The position numbers and the translations under genes were made by a program. Shown here piece by piece: positions 30,766 through 40,551 of a stretch of DNA of 64,000 nt; position 1 is the first letter of the stretch, and each line of letters opens with the position of its first letter. The stretch lies in NCBI RefSeq assembly GCF_902859945.1, contig NZ_CADIKL010000003.1:186001-250000 (forward strand), in the 5' to 3' direction. Below the pieces are notes generated by a model. It had not been told where the DNA came from. It worked only from the letters and a program-made list of their open reading frames with translations, and did not search any database. Source of the DNA: Paraburkholderia caffeinitolerans. GTDB taxonomy: Bacteria; Pseudomonadota; Gammaproteobacteria; Burkholderiales; Burkholderiaceae.

Positions 30766-31364
30766 CGTTCGGTGCTCACTGTTTCTCTACTGTTATTTCA
30801 TGAGAGAATTCCGCGCCAAGGTTTTGAAATTAAAAGGATTTCTCTTTTACTTTGGTCCGATCCATCATCGGTGCGACGGACACGCGGCGGGGACTGGCGA
30901 TACGGTGGGTGGACATGGCGAATCGGTGCGCGAGAAGCGCGGCAAGCGTGGATCAACCTTCTATTTTATCGCAACCCGCCCAGCGAGTTCTCGGGCGATC
31001 CCGGCGATTTCGCACTGCGGCAAGGCGGCAGCGTGCGGCGGATTATTTACGCGAGTGCTCGCAGGCTCGCTTCCGGCGAGCTCGGCTGAACAAAAGACCC
31101 TTTTAGCGTTATGTAATCCGCAGTCTGAATTGTGCGTCGCGCCAAAAATTTCGGGGACGCTTTTAGGGTCTGTTCGGCGCTCAGGCCCGCCAGGACTGGC
31201 TGGGCCGATTGTTTACCGGGCTGGAATAGTAAATTCGGTTTATCGTGATTATTTTTTGATAGTAGGTAGATACACTGAGACTCAGTGACGCAGCTGATGG
31301 GTATCGACCTCCCGGGCGCGGCGCCATCCTCGAACCGCAATCGAACCTGATACTGGAGTCCACC
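30766..31364. other. prophage right border region, no confident gene
   Basis: This 600-base stretch should contain attR. It shows an inverted repeat AGACCC...AGCG (31095-31108) against CGCT...GGGTCT (31158-31171) and a perfect 15-base palindrome at 31273-31287. No tRNA gene is present. A frame open through 30755-31288 and an overlapping one at 30852-31106 have no convincing ribosome site or known motif. The last ~100 bases are the leader of the host gene at 31365. The att core cannot be named without the left end. Confidence 0.5.
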
Positions 31365-31640
31365 ATGAAGACCAAACTGATCGCAGCGCTGCTGGTCGCA
31401 GCTTCCGCTTCCATTGCCGCACCGGCTTTCGCCAGCGGTTATGGCCCGGCGCCGTACTATCGTCCGGACGTCGGCGCGCCGGCTTCGCAACGTGGCCAGA
31501 GCGCCCAGACGGTAGCCGTCGAGCGTGCCCAGCAGCAAGGCGTCGATTCGTCGTACGGCGGTGTCGCGAGCGCGGCGACGCAGTCGGGCAGCCGCAACGA
31601 TCAAACGCCGCGTTCGCAGCAAGTGTTCTTCGGCCACTAA
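31365..31640 (+). CDS. small secreted host protein
   Basis: ATG 31365 follows CTGGAG. The 91-residue product has a typical signal peptide (KLIAALLVAASASIAAPAFA, cleavage after AFA). The mature part is rich in Gly, Ser, Gln and Ala and has no cysteines. Small periplasmic proteins like this are numerous in Burkholderia and mostly uncharacterised. It is the first host gene beyond the prophage. Confidence 0.75.
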   Translation: MKTKLIAALLVAASASIAAPAFASGYGPAPYYRPDVGAPASQRGQSAQTVAVERAQQQGVDSSYGGVASAATQSGSRNDQTPRSQQVFFGH

Positions 31641-31698
31641 TTTTCGGCCAGCGAGTTTCTCGCTGTCCGAAGCGCCGCCCACCAGTTGGGTGGCTTGG

Positions 31699-31733
31699 GC
31701 GCCGGGTGTCCTCAGGACCCCGGCGCTTTGCTT
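31699..31733 (+). terminator. terminator-like hairpin after the secreted protein
   Basis: GCGCCGGG pairs with CCCGGCGC with an inner TCC/GGA stem, followed by TTTGCTTT. It lies about 60 bases after the gene and before the aldo/keto reductase gene. Confidence 0.6.
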
Positions 31734-31820
31734 TGCGCGCGGATTACCCGGCGCCTGAAAAAAATCGGCCGGCGTGATAGTTTCGCGGTTCTTCTCAATC
31801 AGACGATGGAAAACGCTTCG

Positions 31821-32873
31821 ATGGAATACCGCACTCTCGGCGACACGGACGTCAAGGTGAGCCTGATCGGTCTCGGCACGATGACGTGGGGCGAGCAGAA
31901 CACCGAGCGCGAAGCGCACGAACAGATCGATTTCGCGCTCGATCGCGGCGTCACGCTCATCGATGCCGCGGAGATGTACCCGGTGCCGCCGCGCCCCGAA
32001 ACGCAAGGACAGACCGAGCGTTTCATCGGCACGTGGCTCGCCCGTCATCGCGCGGCGCGCGATCGCATTGTGCTCGCGACCAAGATGACGGGCCCGGCGC
32101 GTCAGCCGCACAATCCACGCCATATCCGTGGCGAGGGCAATCAGTTCGACCGCAAGAACCTGACCGAAGCGCTCGATGGCAGCCTCGCGCGCCTGCAGAC
32201 CGATTACGTCGATCTCTATCAATTGCACTGGCCCGACCGCAGCACGATGACGTTCGGCCGCAACGCCTATCCATGGGTCGACGATGCTTACACGGTGCCG
32301 ATCGAGGAGACGCTCGCCGTGCTCGCGGATTTCGTGAAGGCGGGAAAGGTGCGCCATATCGGCGTGTCGAACGAAACGCCCTGGGGCGTCGCGCGATTCC
32401 TGCGCGCCGCCGAAAAGCTGGGGCTGCCACGCATCGTCAGCATCCAGAATCCGTATAGCCTCCTCAATCGCACGTTCGAAAGCGGGCTGTCCGAGTTTTC
32501 GCATCACGATGGCATCGGCCTGCTCGCTTACTCGCCGCTCGCGTTCGGCTGGCTCTCGGGCAAGTACGAGGGCGGCGCGCGGCCCGAGGGGGCGCGCATT
32601 ACGCTGTTCGAACGCTTCCAGCGCTACAGCAAGCCGCAGGCGGTGGCGGCGACGTCGCGCTATGTGGCGCTCGCGAAAGAGCTTGGGCTGTCGCCCGCGC
32701 AACTCGCGCTCGCGTTCGTCAACAGCCGGCCGTTCGTGACGAGCAACCTGATTGGCGCGACTTCGATGGCGCAGTTGAAGGAGAATATCGACAGCGTCGA
32801 TGTCACACTCTCGCCCGAGGCGCTCGCGCAGATCGACGCGCTGCACGAAGCGCAGCCCAACCCCGCACCTTGA
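31821..32873 (+). CDS. aldo/keto reductase, Tas-like
   Basis: ATG 31821 (MEYRTLGDTD) is chosen because GGAAAA lies upstream and family members begin here; ATG 31806 would add five residues. The 350-residue product has the Tas hallmarks: LGTMTWGEQNTE, the catalytic IDAAEMYPVPPRPETQG, LYQLHWPDR and VSNETPWG. It is an NADPH-dependent reductase of the potassium-channel beta-subunit-like family. The physiological substrate is unknown. The gene stands alone. Confidence 0.9.
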   Translation: MEYRTLGDTDVKVSLIGLGTMTWGEQNTEREAHEQIDFALDRGVTLIDAAEMYPVPPRPETQGQTERFIGTWLARHRAARDRIVLATKMTGPARQPHNPRHIRGEGNQFDRKNLTEALDGSLARLQTDYVDLYQLHWPDRSTMTFGRNAYPWVDDAYTVPIEETLAVLADFVKAGKVRHIGVSNETPWGVARFLRAAEKLGLPRIVSIQNPYSLLNRTFESGLSEFSHHDGIGLLAYSPLAFGWLSGKYEGGARPEGARITLFERFQRYSKPQAVAATSRYVALAKELGLSPAQLALAFVNSRPFVTSNLIGATSMAQLKENIDSVDVTLSPEALAQIDALHEAQPNPAP

Positions 32874-33028
32874 ATTTGGCTTGATCAAGCATTGTGTGTG
32901 CTGGCATCATGCGGCGCGCGCTGCCCGGTTCCATCGGGTTTTGTCCGATGTTACCGATGGGCGCGCCTTGCTTGACCCGCTCGACCCGGATCATCCGACC
33001 CCGAGCCCCTTAGCGGAGTATCACTACA

Positions 33029-34099
33029 ATGACCAGCGCACGCGACGCACAACCACCCCAATCGCCGCCCTCGTGGGGCTGGCCCCTTTTTATTCTGCTG
33101 GCTGTTGCCGGCCTGTTCTATGTGAAGTGGTTCCCGTATTACCACCGCGCATTCACGGCCGAGGCCACGCATTCGATCGGCAAGTCCATCCTGATGGGCG
33201 GCGCGGCGAGTGCGCCTGAGCCGTCGTTCACGGCCGCGCTCGACTATGCCCTGGCCTACGGCAAGGCGATCTGGCAGGCGATGGTGCTGGGCCTGCTGCT
33301 CGGCTCGGGCGTGCAGGCGCTGTTGCCGGCGCAGTGGATTGCGCGAGCGCTGGGGCGCCACGGGTTCGGCAGCGTCGCGGCGGGCGGTTTGCTCGCGGTG
33401 CCCGGCATGATGTGCACGTGCTGTGCGGCGCCTGTCGTGGCGGGGTTGCGCGCGCGCAATGCGTCGCCGGGCGGGGCGATCGCGTTCTGGCTCGGCAATT
33501 CGGTGCTCAACCCTGCAACGCTCGTGTTCATGGGCTTCGTGCTGGGATGGCAGTGGAGCGCGCTGCGCCTCGTGCTGGGGGTGCTGATGGTGTTCGGCCT
33601 CGGCTGGCTCGCGAATCGGCTGGTGACGCGCGAGGAGGCGCTTGCCGCCGATGTTCGGCTCGCGATGTTCGCGCAGGAGCAGGCCGAAAGCGGCAATGTG
33701 TTCGCGCGCTGGCTGCGCCTCTTCGTGCGCATGGCGGTGCGGCTCGTGCCGGAATACATCGTGCTCGTGCTGTTGCTGGGCGCGGCGCGTGCTTGGCTGT
33801 TTCCGCATATCGGGCCGGACGTTGCGAGCAGCCTCGGCTGGATCGTCGTGTTCGCGGCGGCCGGCATGCTGTTCGTGATCCCCACCGCCGGCGAGGTGCC
33901 TATCATTCAGGCGATGCTCGCGCTCGGTATGGGCGTGGGGCCGGCGGGCGCGTTGCTGATGACGCTGGCGCCCGTGAGCCTGCCGTCGTTCGCGATGCTG
34001 GCCGGCTCGTTCCGGGTGCGTACGCTGGCGCTGGTGGGCTCGGTGGTCGTGCTGTTCGGCGTGGTGGCGGGACTGGCGACAGTCGCGCTGGGGTTTTAG
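33029..34099 (+). CDS. PF03773-family permease (ArsP/YraQ-like)
   Basis: The 356-residue membrane protein has about ten hydrophobic spans. The PF03773 signature is present: VPGMMCTCCAAPVVAGLR with the Cys pair, the LGNSVLNPATLVFMGFVLGW segment and a second half with PTAGEVPIIQAML. Members export organoarsenicals or are of unknown substrate. No ars gene is nearby, so the substrate is not assigned. Expression unit appears monocistronic. Confidence 0.82.
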   Translation: MTSARDAQPPQSPPSWGWPLFILLAVAGLFYVKWFPYYHRAFTAEATHSIGKSILMGGAASAPEPSFTAALDYALAYGKAIWQAMVLGLLLGSGVQALLPAQWIARALGRHGFGSVAAGGLLAVPGMMCTCCAAPVVAGLRARNASPGGAIAFWLGNSVLNPATLVFMGFVLGWQWSALRLVLGVLMVFGLGWLANRLVTREEALAADVRLAMFAQEQAESGNVFARWLRLFVRMAVRLVPEYIVLVLLLGAARAWLFPHIGPDVASSLGWIVVFAAAGMLFVIPTAGEVPIIQAMLALGMGVGPAGALLMTLAPVSLPSFAMLAGSFRVRTLALVGSVVVLFGVVAGLATVALGF

Positions 34100-34262
34100 G
34101 GTTTGCCGTTAGCACTTATTAGCGCGCATCGGCGTGAACAGGCCCTAAGATAAGAGACACGCATCAACGGTGGATTGCCGGCCGGCCGGCCAGCCGGCTG
34201 GCTATCCGCACACAATTCCGCGCAAAATCCGCACAGAACAGGGCTGCGGCCCAGGAACCGCC

Positions 34263-34685
34263 ATGGCAAAGCAAAAGACGAATCCGAAACTCGAACAGGC
34301 CCTGACGCGGGGCGACCTCGCCATCCGGCAGGCTAATTCCGCTCGCGCAACGGCGGTTTTGCGCGCGCTCGGCAAGATGATCATCGAGGCGTCGGCGACC
34401 ATCGGTGTCGAGGCGCACACGTCGATTCCCGATGGCGATCGCATCTACGATCCCGCCGACGGCCTCTGGCCGCAGCAGTTGCTGATTTCGCTCGATGGCC
34501 CGGTCGAGGACTCGGACCCGGAAGAGATCCGCACGATTCGCCTGCTTGCGCAGTCGCAGTCCACGCAGTTCCGCGTCGAATGGCATCGCGCTGACGGCAA
34601 GATCGGCCGCCAGGAGGGCGGCCCGTTCGCGACCGTCGCGTTCATTTCGGATGTCGACATCCCTTGGGGCGACGACGAAGACTGA
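34263..34685 (+). CDS. conserved hypothetical protein, 140 aa
   Basis: ATG 34263 (MAKQKTNPKLEQAL) is preferred to a start 31 codons upstream that has no ribosome site. The soluble protein has an N-terminal helix with basic residues and an alternating strand region (QQLLISLDGPVED, QFRVEWHRADGK), ending acidic. No family is recognised. It converges with the ABC permease gene. Confidence 0.65.
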   Translation: MAKQKTNPKLEQALTRGDLAIRQANSARATAVLRALGKMIIEASATIGVEAHTSIPDGDRIYDPADGLWPQQLLISLDGPVEDSDPEEIRTIRLLAQSQSTQFRVEWHRADGKIGRQEGGPFATVAFISDVDIPWGDDED

Positions 34686-34712
34686 GCTTCCTTCGAACGA
34701 ACTGCCTGCGCG

Positions 34713-35549
34713 TTAGCGCATCATGCGCCGCCTGAACAGGATCGAGGCGATGCCGAAGGGCACCACCACGTAGAACATGAGTACGGCGAGATGCAATCCC
34801 GCGTGCTCGATCGGGCGCCCGAGCATGGCAGGGCGGATCAGCTCGACGGCGTGCGCGAGCGGCAGCATCAGCGTGACGTGCCGTGCGGCGGCGGGCAATT
34901 GCGCGATCGGAAAGAACACGCCGGAAAGCAGCAGCATCGGCGTGAGCACGAGCGTCTGATAGAACATGAAGAAGTCGTAGGACGGCGCGAGCGCGGTGAC
35001 GATCATCGCGCAGCTCGCGAACGCGAGGCCCGCGAGCGCGATCACGGGCAGCGCGAGCAGCATCGACGGAAAGTTCGCGTAGCCGAGCAGGCCCGCCACG
35101 ATCATGATGGCCGCGCCCGAGAGCACCGACTTGCTGGCGGCCCAGACCACCTCGCCGAGCACCACGTCGCCGAGCGAGAGCGGCGTGTGCATGATCGCTT
35201 CCCACGTGCGCTGCACGTGCATGCGCGAGAAGCCCGAGTACATCGACTCGAAGCTCGCCGACATCATCACCGAAGACGACACCGTACCCGCCGCGAGAAA
35301 GGCAATGTACGAGACGCCGTCGACGTGGCCGACCATCAGCCCGAGTCCGAAACCCAGACCGAACAGATAGATCATTGGATCGGCGAGATTGCCGAACATC
35401 GAGGCGATCGCCAGCTTGCGCCAGACGAGATAATTGCGCCGCCACACGGCGATCCAGTGGGTTGCGTTCGACGGCAGCGCCGCGCGTGGCTCGCGCATGG
35501 GCGACTGGGCAGGGCGCGTGGGCGGCGGGGTTTGCGTGCGGGTCTGCAT
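34713..35549 (-). CDS. ABC-2 type permease (NodJ-like)
   Basis: Read leftward from ATG 35549. The 278-residue product has a hydrophilic N-terminus, then six hydrophobic segments, with the ABC-2 pattern ([49 protein letters not shown]). It pairs with the ATPase gene 10 bases upstream. NodIJ-type transporters export lipochitooligosaccharides in rhizobia, but homologues occur widely and no nod genes are present, so the substrate is open. Confidence 0.85.
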   Translation of the reverse strand: MQTRTQTPPPTRPAQSPMREPRAALPSNATHWIAVWRRNYLVWRKLAIASMFGNLADPMIYLFGLGFGLGLMVGHVDGVSYIAFLAAGTVSSSVMMSASFESMYSGFSRMHVQRTWEAIMHTPLSLGDVVLGEVVWAASKSVLSGAAIMIVAGLLGYANFPSMLLALPVIALAGLAFASCAMIVTALAPSYDFFMFYQTLVLTPMLLLSGVFFPIAQLPAAARHVTLMLPLAHAVELIRPAMLGRPIEHAGLHLAVLMFYVVVPFGIASILFRRRMMR

Positions 35550-35559
35550 AGTGGCGATG

Positions 35560-36468
35560 TTAATCCTGCATCTCGCGGCCCGTGAGCCGCAGGAACACGT
35601 CTTCAAGATTCGCAGGCCGATGCAGATAGCGCAAATCCGAGCGATGGCGCAGAAGCGCATGCACGGGCGCGGCTTCGTCGACATAGCAGAAGAGCGTTTC
35701 GCCACTGATCTCCGTGCGCTTGGCGAGTGGCGCGAGTTCGTCGCGCAGCGCCACCGGGTCCGGTCCGTAGACCTCGATCACGTCGCAGCCGATTTCCGAT
35801 TCGATCAGCGCCTTCGGTGCGCCCTCGGCGATCTTGCGGCCTTCCTCGATTACGCAGACGCGATTGCAAAGCCGTTCGGCCTCCTCCATGAAATGCGTCG
35901 TGAGGAGAATCGTCTTGCCGCGCGCGAGCAGCGAGCGCAGCCGCTCCCAGATCAAATGGCGTGCCTGAGGGTCGAGGCCGGTAGTGGGTTCGTCCATCAC
36001 CAGCACGTCGGGGTCGTTGACGAGCGCGCGCGCAAGCGTGAGACGCCGGCGCATGCCGCCGGAAAGCTCGCCGACGCGCGCATCGGCCTTGCTTTCCAGA
36101 CGCGCGAATTCGAGCAGCGGCGCTACGAGCGCGCGCGTTTCGCTAGCCGAGAGCCCGAAGTAGCGGCCGAACACGAGCAGGTTCTCTCGCACCGTGAAAT
36201 CGGGATCGAGATTGTCGAATTGCGGCACGACGCCCACGCGCGCTCGCGCATGGCGTGCCCGTGCGGGCACGGGTTCGCCGCACAGGCTGATGCGACCGGC
36301 ATCGGGCGAAACGATGCCGAGCAGCATGCGCAGCGTGGTGGTCTTGCCCGCGCCGTTGGGGCCGAGGAGCCCAAAGCATTCGCCAGGGACGACATCGAAC
36401 GACAGGCCGTTCACGACTGTCTTGTCTCCGTAGTGCTTGATGACCTGCTCGAATTCGATGGCGGGCAT
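35560..36468 (-). CDS. ABC transporter ATP-binding protein (NodI-like)
   Basis: Read leftward from ATG 36468 ([14 protein letters not shown]); the frame stays open further upstream but without support. The 302-residue product has Walker [11 protein letters not shown], the Q-loop, signature [15 protein letters not shown] and Walker [14 protein letters not shown]. It energises the permease encoded next. Together they form a two-gene exporter operon. Confidence 0.9.
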   Translation of the reverse strand: MPAIEFEQVIKHYGDKTVVNGLSFDVVPGECFGLLGPNGAGKTTTLRMLLGIVSPDAGRISLCGEPVPARARHARARVGVVPQFDNLDPDFTVRENLLVFGRYFGLSASETRALVAPLLEFARLESKADARVGELSGGMRRRLTLARALVNDPDVLVMDEPTTGLDPQARHLIWERLRSLLARGKTILLTTHFMEEAERLCNRVCVIEEGRKIAEGAPKALIESEIGCDVIEVYGPDPVALRDELAPLAKRTEISGETLFCYVDEAAPVHALLRHRSDLRYLHRPANLEDVFLRLTGREMQD

Positions 36469-36651
36469 GGTTAGGCGGCTGTTGCACGTTGCAAGGCGGC
36501 CTATTATAGGGCGTAGGGCGTTTCCCTCCCCATGCCGTTGCACCATCCATGTGCACGCAAACCTGGCGTTTTCCAGCCCTTGCGTGTCGAATTGCGGCGC
36601 ACCATCATGTGAGAGTGACCTGCGTTTCCACGCGGGTGGGGAGAATCGATC

Positions 36652-37125
36652 ATGGCGAGCTACAAGAAAATTCTGCTTTGTTACGACGGCTCGCGCGAAG
36701 GCCGCAAGGCGCTGCGTTGCGGCGCGGATCTGGCGTTGGACCTGCAAGCGGAGACTCATCTGCTTTCGGTGGTCGACATGCGCTCGACGATCGCGCAAAG
36801 CGCGGGCTTGCTCACCGACGTGGCGTGTGGGCGCTTTGAGGAAACGGCGCGCGAGATTCTGCAGGAAGGCGTGGACTGGCTGACTGAACGCGGCGTGCGT
36901 GCGCAGGGCCACTTCGCGTTTGGGCATCCCATCGACGAGATTGCGAATCTCGCCAATGAGTTGCACGTCGATCTCGTAGTGGTGGGGCATCGCTGCCGCA
37001 CCGGACTTTCGCGCTGGTGGATGGGCGCGGGCAATACGCCGCTGCTCGACCGCGTGACGTGCAGCATTCTCGTGGCCTGCTCTTCGGCTGCCGAGGAAAA
37101 ACAGCAACAGCAGGCGGCGGCTTAG
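36652..37125 (+). CDS. universal stress protein, UspA family
   Basis: ATG 36652 follows GGGGAG. The 157-residue product has the Usp fold: [18 protein letters not shown] at the start, a central helix, [14 protein letters not shown] and the end [13 protein letters not shown], the ATP-binding loop region. A Gln/Ala tail (KQQQQAAA) is unusual. It is divergent from the ABC genes. Stress induction is known for the family. Confidence 0.9.
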   Translation: MASYKKILLCYDGSREGRKALRCGADLALDLQAETHLLSVVDMRSTIAQSAGLLTDVACGRFEETAREILQEGVDWLTERGVRAQGHFAFGHPIDEIANLANELHVDLVVVGHRCRTGLSRWWMGAGNTPLLDRVTCSILVACSSAAEEKQQQQAAA

Positions 37126-37257
37126 CCGCTTCCAGTCGCTTCTGGGCGCTATTCCAGCGCCCAGGCGATCACCGAAGCGGCGGAGTCACCACGTAGATGG
37201 CTCGCCGCAATTCTCGCGGTTCCTGCAGTTTCCTACCGTTATCTCAATACGGCTGGC

Positions 37258-37953
37258 TCAGTTCGACGCGTTCGCGCCGCTGCCGATATTCGGCTCGTTC
37301 AATTCCACCGCGGCGAGCTTCCACGAAAACAACCCATGACGCTGCAGGATGGCGGCATAGCGCTCGCCGCCATTGCCACTGCTGCCGCGTTGCCACGTGA
37401 CGGCGAACGTGTTCAGACTGCGATAGCCCGCCGAGGTTTGCGCGCGCGGCTGCGGAGATTGCGCCTGTGCCGGCGGATTGCCGGGCGCGGGCGGCAATCC
37501 GCCCTGCTGTGAGGACGGTGACGATGGCGGCGCTTCAGACGGCGGCACAGGCGCAGGCCGTTCTCCCGGCTTGCCGGTCGGTGGCATGCCGCTGAGCAGC
37601 GCGGCCACGCCTTCAGGCGTGGCATACGCGTCCACGAGCGGGCCGATCAGCGCATTGCCGATCATGGCGCCGAACAGCATGAGCGGATTGCTGGCGTGCG
37701 CGGCCTCCATGCGTTGTTGCAGCATCTCGCCAACCTGCTGCTTCAAGCTCGCGCGCAGCGCCGGGTAATCGACGTATTCGCGCAGTGCAGCCGCGTCGCG
37801 TGCGTCGGCGGCTGCCTTGAGATTGTTCAAGGCGATGTACGGCGATGCGTAGCCGTAGCCCACTGCGGCCACGATCGCAACCGCTGCGACGGCGATTGCG
37901 ACGGGCTTTTTCCAGCTTGATGATTTGCGCGGATACGTTTGGGTATCAGTCAT
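37258..37953 (-). CDS. DUF2939 membrane-anchored protein
   Basis: Read leftward from ATG 37953. The 231-residue product has one N-terminal membrane span (KPVAIAVAAVAIVAAVGYGYASPYIAL), followed by AADARDAAALREYVDYPALRASLKQQV, the DUF2939 pattern. A Pro/Gln/Ser-rich linker (about 130-170) precedes a C-terminal domain (SLNTFAVTWQR to FSWKLAAVEL). Function is unknown. Confidence 0.8.
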   Translation of the reverse strand: MTDTQTYPRKSSSWKKPVAIAVAAVAIVAAVGYGYASPYIALNNLKAAADARDAAALREYVDYPALRASLKQQVGEMLQQRMEAAHASNPLMLFGAMIGNALIGPLVDAYATPEGVAALLSGMPPTGKPGERPAPVPPSEAPPSSPSSQQGGLPPAPGNPPAQAQSPQPRAQTSAGYRSLNTFAVTWQRGSSGNGGERYAAILQRHGLFSWKLAAVELNEPNIGSGANASN

Positions 37954-38027
37954 TGGCTAATGCAACCCCGAGATGTTCAATCAGGGTGTTGACCGCGCGC
38001 AATCAAAAACGATCCCACTTTTGTTGA

Positions 38028-38414
38028 TTACTTTGCCAGCGCAACCGGCACGTCGGCTTGCTGTTCCGCGATGCAGCGGTCGATGGCGCGACATACTGCC
38101 TCCATCGTGCCCACCATGATGAGCCGCGACTGGCCGTGATAGACGCGCACCGGTGCGCGGCGGTCGGGCTGCTCGGTATTCAGCGTGCTGTTGAGCGAAA
38201 CGCGCGCGAAAGCCGGCTGCGCCGAAGGCAGCGCGGGCGCTTCATCTTCTCGCTCGATGTCGTCGAAAAGCGAGCCATTGACCGGATAGCCGCGCTGAAG
38301 ACCGAGGGCGGCCGCCGAGGCGCGCGCCTCGCGCATGGCGCACGAGGCAATCCCGCGCAGATGACGCAGGCGGCCGAATTGACGGAAGGGCAACAGGCGG
38401 GCAAGGCGTTCCAT
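38028..38414 (-). CDS. conserved hypothetical protein, 128 aa
   Basis: Read leftward from ATG 38414, preceded by GGAGAGAG. The product is basic at the start (RLARLLPFRQFGRLRHLRG) and has a strand/helix end (ARVYHGQSRLIMVGT-like: VRVYHGQSRLIMVGTMEAVCRAI). No family is recognised. It lies 43 bases downstream of lexA on the same strand, so it may share the SOS-controlled transcript. Confidence 0.6.
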   Translation of the reverse strand: MERLARLLPFRQFGRLRHLRGIASCAMREARASAAALGLQRGYPVNGSLFDDIEREDEAPALPSAQPAFARVSLNSTLNTEQPDRRAPVRVYHGQSRLIMVGTMEAVCRAIDRCIAEQQADVPVALAK

Positions 38415-38457
38415 GACTCTCTCCAGAAAATGCGCAGAAAATGCGCAGGCGGAATTA

Positions 38458-39108
38458 TCAGAATTCGGTGGGACGGATCAGACCAACGGCAATGCCTTCG
38501 AGCGCGAAATCCGCGCTGCCGGCCGCGACGAAAATATTCTCGTAGTCAGGGTTCTCCGCGATCAGCTCGATGCCGTTGCGCTGCCGCTTCAGGCGCTTCA
38601 CGGTGACGTCGTCGCCAAGTCGGGCCACGATGATCTGGCCGTCCTTCGCTTCGCTTTTCTTTTGCACGGCGAGCAGGTCGCCGTCGAGGATGCCCGCGTC
38701 GCGCATGGACAGACCGCGCACTTTGAGCAGGTAGTCGGGCCGGCTGGAAAAGAGCGCGGGGTCGCAGGTGTAATTCTGCGAAATGTGCTCTTGCGCGAGG
38801 ATCGGACTACCCGCCGCGACGCGGCCCACGAGCGGCAGCGATAGCTGCATGAGGCCCGCGTGCGGCAGCGTGAATTGATGCGGCAGATCGCCGGGACCGG
38901 GTACGAGGCGGATGCCGCGCGATGCGCCCGCAGCCAGCTCGATCACGCCTTTGCGCGCCAGCGCCCGCAGATGTTCCTCTGCCGAGTTTGCCGAGCTGAA
39001 GCCTAGTTCGGCAGCGATTTCGGCGCGCGTGGGCGGAAAGCCGGTGCGCTCGATCGCGCGGCGGATCAGATCGAAAACCTGCTGCTGTCGTGCGGTGAGT
39101 TTGGTCAT
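38458..39108 (-). CDS. lexA: LexA repressor
   Basis: Read leftward from ATG 39108; a longer frame is open to 39168 but crosses the operators. The 216-residue product has the winged HTH ([30 protein letters not shown]), the Ala99-Gly100 cleavage site in VAAGSP, catalytic Ser134 (GLSMRDAGI) and Lys171 (VTVKRLK). It represses SOS genes until RecA filaments trigger self-cleavage. Two LexA boxes lie in its leader. The same box type controls the last gene of the prophage. Confidence 0.97.
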   Translation of the reverse strand: MTKLTARQQQVFDLIRRAIERTGFPPTRAEIAAELGFSSANSAEEHLRALARKGVIELAAGASRGIRLVPGPGDLPHQFTLPHAGLMQLSLPLVGRVAAGSPILAQEHISQNYTCDPALFSSRPDYLLKVRGLSMRDAGILDGDLLAVQKKSEAKDGQIIVARLGDDVTVKRLKRQRNGIELIAENPDYENIFVAAGSADFALEGIAVGLIRPTEF

Positions 39109-39115
39109 GGCGCTA

Positions 39116-39131
39116 CTGTATGTTTGAACAG
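39116..39131. promoter_or_regulatory. LexA box 1 of lexA
   Basis: CTGT-N8-ACAG just upstream of the lexA start. The spacer is less A/T-rich than that of box 2, so it should be the weaker site. Confidence 0.85.
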
Positions 39132-39135
39132 GTAA

Positions 39136-39151
39136 CTGTATTTTTATACAG
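39136..39151. promoter_or_regulatory. LexA box 2 of lexA
   Basis: CTGT-atttttat-ACAG, close to the consensus, 20 bases from box 1. Two adjacent boxes allow cooperative autoregulation. Confidence 0.9.
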
Positions 39152-39291
39152 TACTCGCCGCTTTTCAAGTGTTACTTGAACTTTGTTTTCTGGATGGCGT
39201 CGTGACGGCGCTTTCCCCCGCCCAGACAGGCGCAATCACAGACGAAAACATGCACAAGCGCCCAAGTCCTCCGTCCTTACCACTTTTGCGT

Positions 39292-39321
39292 ATTAAAAAA
39301 TGAGAAAACATCATTTTTAAT
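39292..39321. promoter_or_regulatory. A/T-rich inverted repeat upstream of sbp
   Basis: ATTAAAAAATGA and TCATTTTTAAT face each other across seven bases, about 100 bases before the sbp start. It stands out in GC-rich DNA. It may be the binding site for CysB, the regulator encoded at the end of this locus, or an UP-element-like promoter feature. Confidence 0.5.
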
Positions 39322-39422
39322 AATGTAAGCCAATCGCTAGACTGGCCTCCATCGATTGCTGCATGGCACACGCAAACGTAAGAAAGCGCACGAAAACACA
39401 CGACGGCACGGAGAAAAATCAG

Positions 39423-40466
39423 ATGAAACAAGGCACTACGGGGCGCGCATGGTTCAGGACACTGGCGGCGAAACTGGTGATCGGCGTGGCGCCGCTCGTT
39501 GGCATGGCGGCTTTCACGCCGGCGGCTCATGCGGACACGGCGCTGCTCAACGTCTCCTACGATCCCACGCGCGAGCTGTATCAGGACATCAACGAGGCCT
39601 TCATCAAGGAGTGGAAGGCGAAGGGTGGCGAGACGCTCGCCATCAAGCAGTCGCACGGCGGCTCGGGCGCTCAGGCGCGCTCGGTGCTCGACGGGCTGCA
39701 GGCGGACGTCGTGACGCTTGCGCTCGCCTGGGACATCGACGCGCTCGCCAATAAAGGGCTGATCGCGAAGGACTGGCAAAAGCGTCTGCCCGACAACGCC
39801 TCGCCGTACACCTCGACCATCGTGTTTCTCGTGCGCAAGGGCAATCCGAAGCACATCAAGGACTGGGACGACCTCGTGAAGCCCGGCGTCTCGATCGTCA
39901 CGCCCAATCCGAAGACCTCGGGCGGCGCGCGCTGGAATTACCTCGCGGCCTGGGCCTATGCGGCGCATCAGCCGGGCGGCAACGACCAGAAGGCGAAGGA
40001 GTTCATCACGAAGCTCTACAAGAACGCAGGCGTGCTCGACTCGGGCGCGCGCGGCGCGACCACGAGCTTCGTGCAGCGCGATATCGGCGACGTGCTGATC
40101 GCGTGGGAGAACGAAGCATTCCTCTCGCTCAAGGAGTTCGGGCCGGACAAGTTCGAGATCGTGGTGCCGTCGGCCAGCATTCTCGCGGAGCCGCCGGTTG
40201 CGGTGGTCGACAAGGTCGTGGACAAGCACGGCACGCGCAAGGTGGCGCAGGCGTATCTGCAGTTCCTGTATAGCGAGCAAGGCCAGGAGATTGCCGCGAA
40301 GAACTTCTATCGTCCGCGCTCGGACAAGGTGCCCGCAGCGCTCACGGCGAAGTTCCCGAAGCTCAAGCTTTACACGGTCGACGAGGCGTTCGGCGGCTGG
40401 ACCAACGCGCAGAAAACCCATTTCGCGGATGGCGGCGTGTTCGATTCGATTTATCAGCCGCAATAA
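39423..40466 (+). CDS. sbp: sulfate-binding protein
   Basis: ATG 39423 follows CGGAGAAAAA. The 347-residue product has a signal peptide ([14 protein letters not shown], cleavage before [16 protein letters not shown]) and the family marks [23 protein letters not shown], and [11 protein letters not shown]. It binds sulfate (or thiosulfate) in the periplasm and delivers it to CysTWA. It is first in the operon, before a hairpin that may raise its mRNA level. Confidence 0.95.
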   Translation: MKQGTTGRAWFRTLAAKLVIGVAPLVGMAAFTPAAHADTALLNVSYDPTRELYQDINEAFIKEWKAKGGETLAIKQSHGGSGAQARSVLDGLQADVVTLALAWDIDALANKGLIAKDWQKRLPDNASPYTSTIVFLVRKGNPKHIKDWDDLVKPGVSIVTPNPKTSGGARWNYLAAWAYAAHQPGGNDQKAKEFITKLYKNAGVLDSGARGATTSFVQRDIGDVLIAWENEAFLSLKEFGPDKFEIVVPSASILAEPPVAVVDKVVDKHGTRKVAQAYLQFLYSEQGQEIAAKNFYRPRSDKVPAALTAKFPKLKLYTVDEAFGGWTNAQKTHFADGGVFDSIYQPQ

Positions 40467-40524
40467 GCAAGCCGTAGTAAGCAGGCTGCAATAAGCAGTA
40501 GCAAGCAACGCAAACGACAAATAC

Positions 40525-40551
40525 AAGGCGCGCCCAACGAGGCGCGCCTTT
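40525..40551 (+). terminator. hairpin between sbp and cysT (attenuator or mRNA end)
   Basis: AAGGCGCGCC and GGCGCGCCTT form a perfect 10-bp stem around CAACGA, followed by only a short T-run. It likely works as a leaky terminator or 3' stabiliser so that the binding protein is made in excess over the permeases. Confidence 0.65.

Larger units (their letters stand above)
1..31200. mobile_element. Prophage, right part (lambda-like head, Mu-like contractile tail)
   Basis: Bases 1 to about 31.2 kb hold a near-continuous run of phage genes in virion order: accessory genes, terminase, portal, capsid, sheath, tape measure, baseplate, fibre, lysis and an SOS-controlled last gene. Host-type genes begin at 31365. 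The left end with integrase, repressor and replication genes is not in the window, so attL and the att core cannot be identified. No frameshifted or truncated structural gene was found, which suggests an intact, possibly inducible prophage. The right border is approximate, somewhere between 30766 and 31364. Confidence 0.93.

Noticed and set aside
30772..31106. Overlapping open frames at the prophage border as genes
   Set aside because: No ribosome site, no motif and mutually overlapping; kept only as a note on the border region.
30766..31364. tRNA gene at the attachment site
   Set aside because: No cloverleaf arms or CCA-type 3' end were found. The palindromes there do not fit a tRNA.
31047..32888. 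613-codon minus-strand frame across the reductase
   Set aside because: It runs antisense to a clear Tas-like gene and across the prophage border, with shadow-like composition.
34713..36468. True nodulation locus
   Set aside because: Only the NodIJ-like exporter is present; no nodABC or nod-box was seen, and such exporters occur outside rhizobia.
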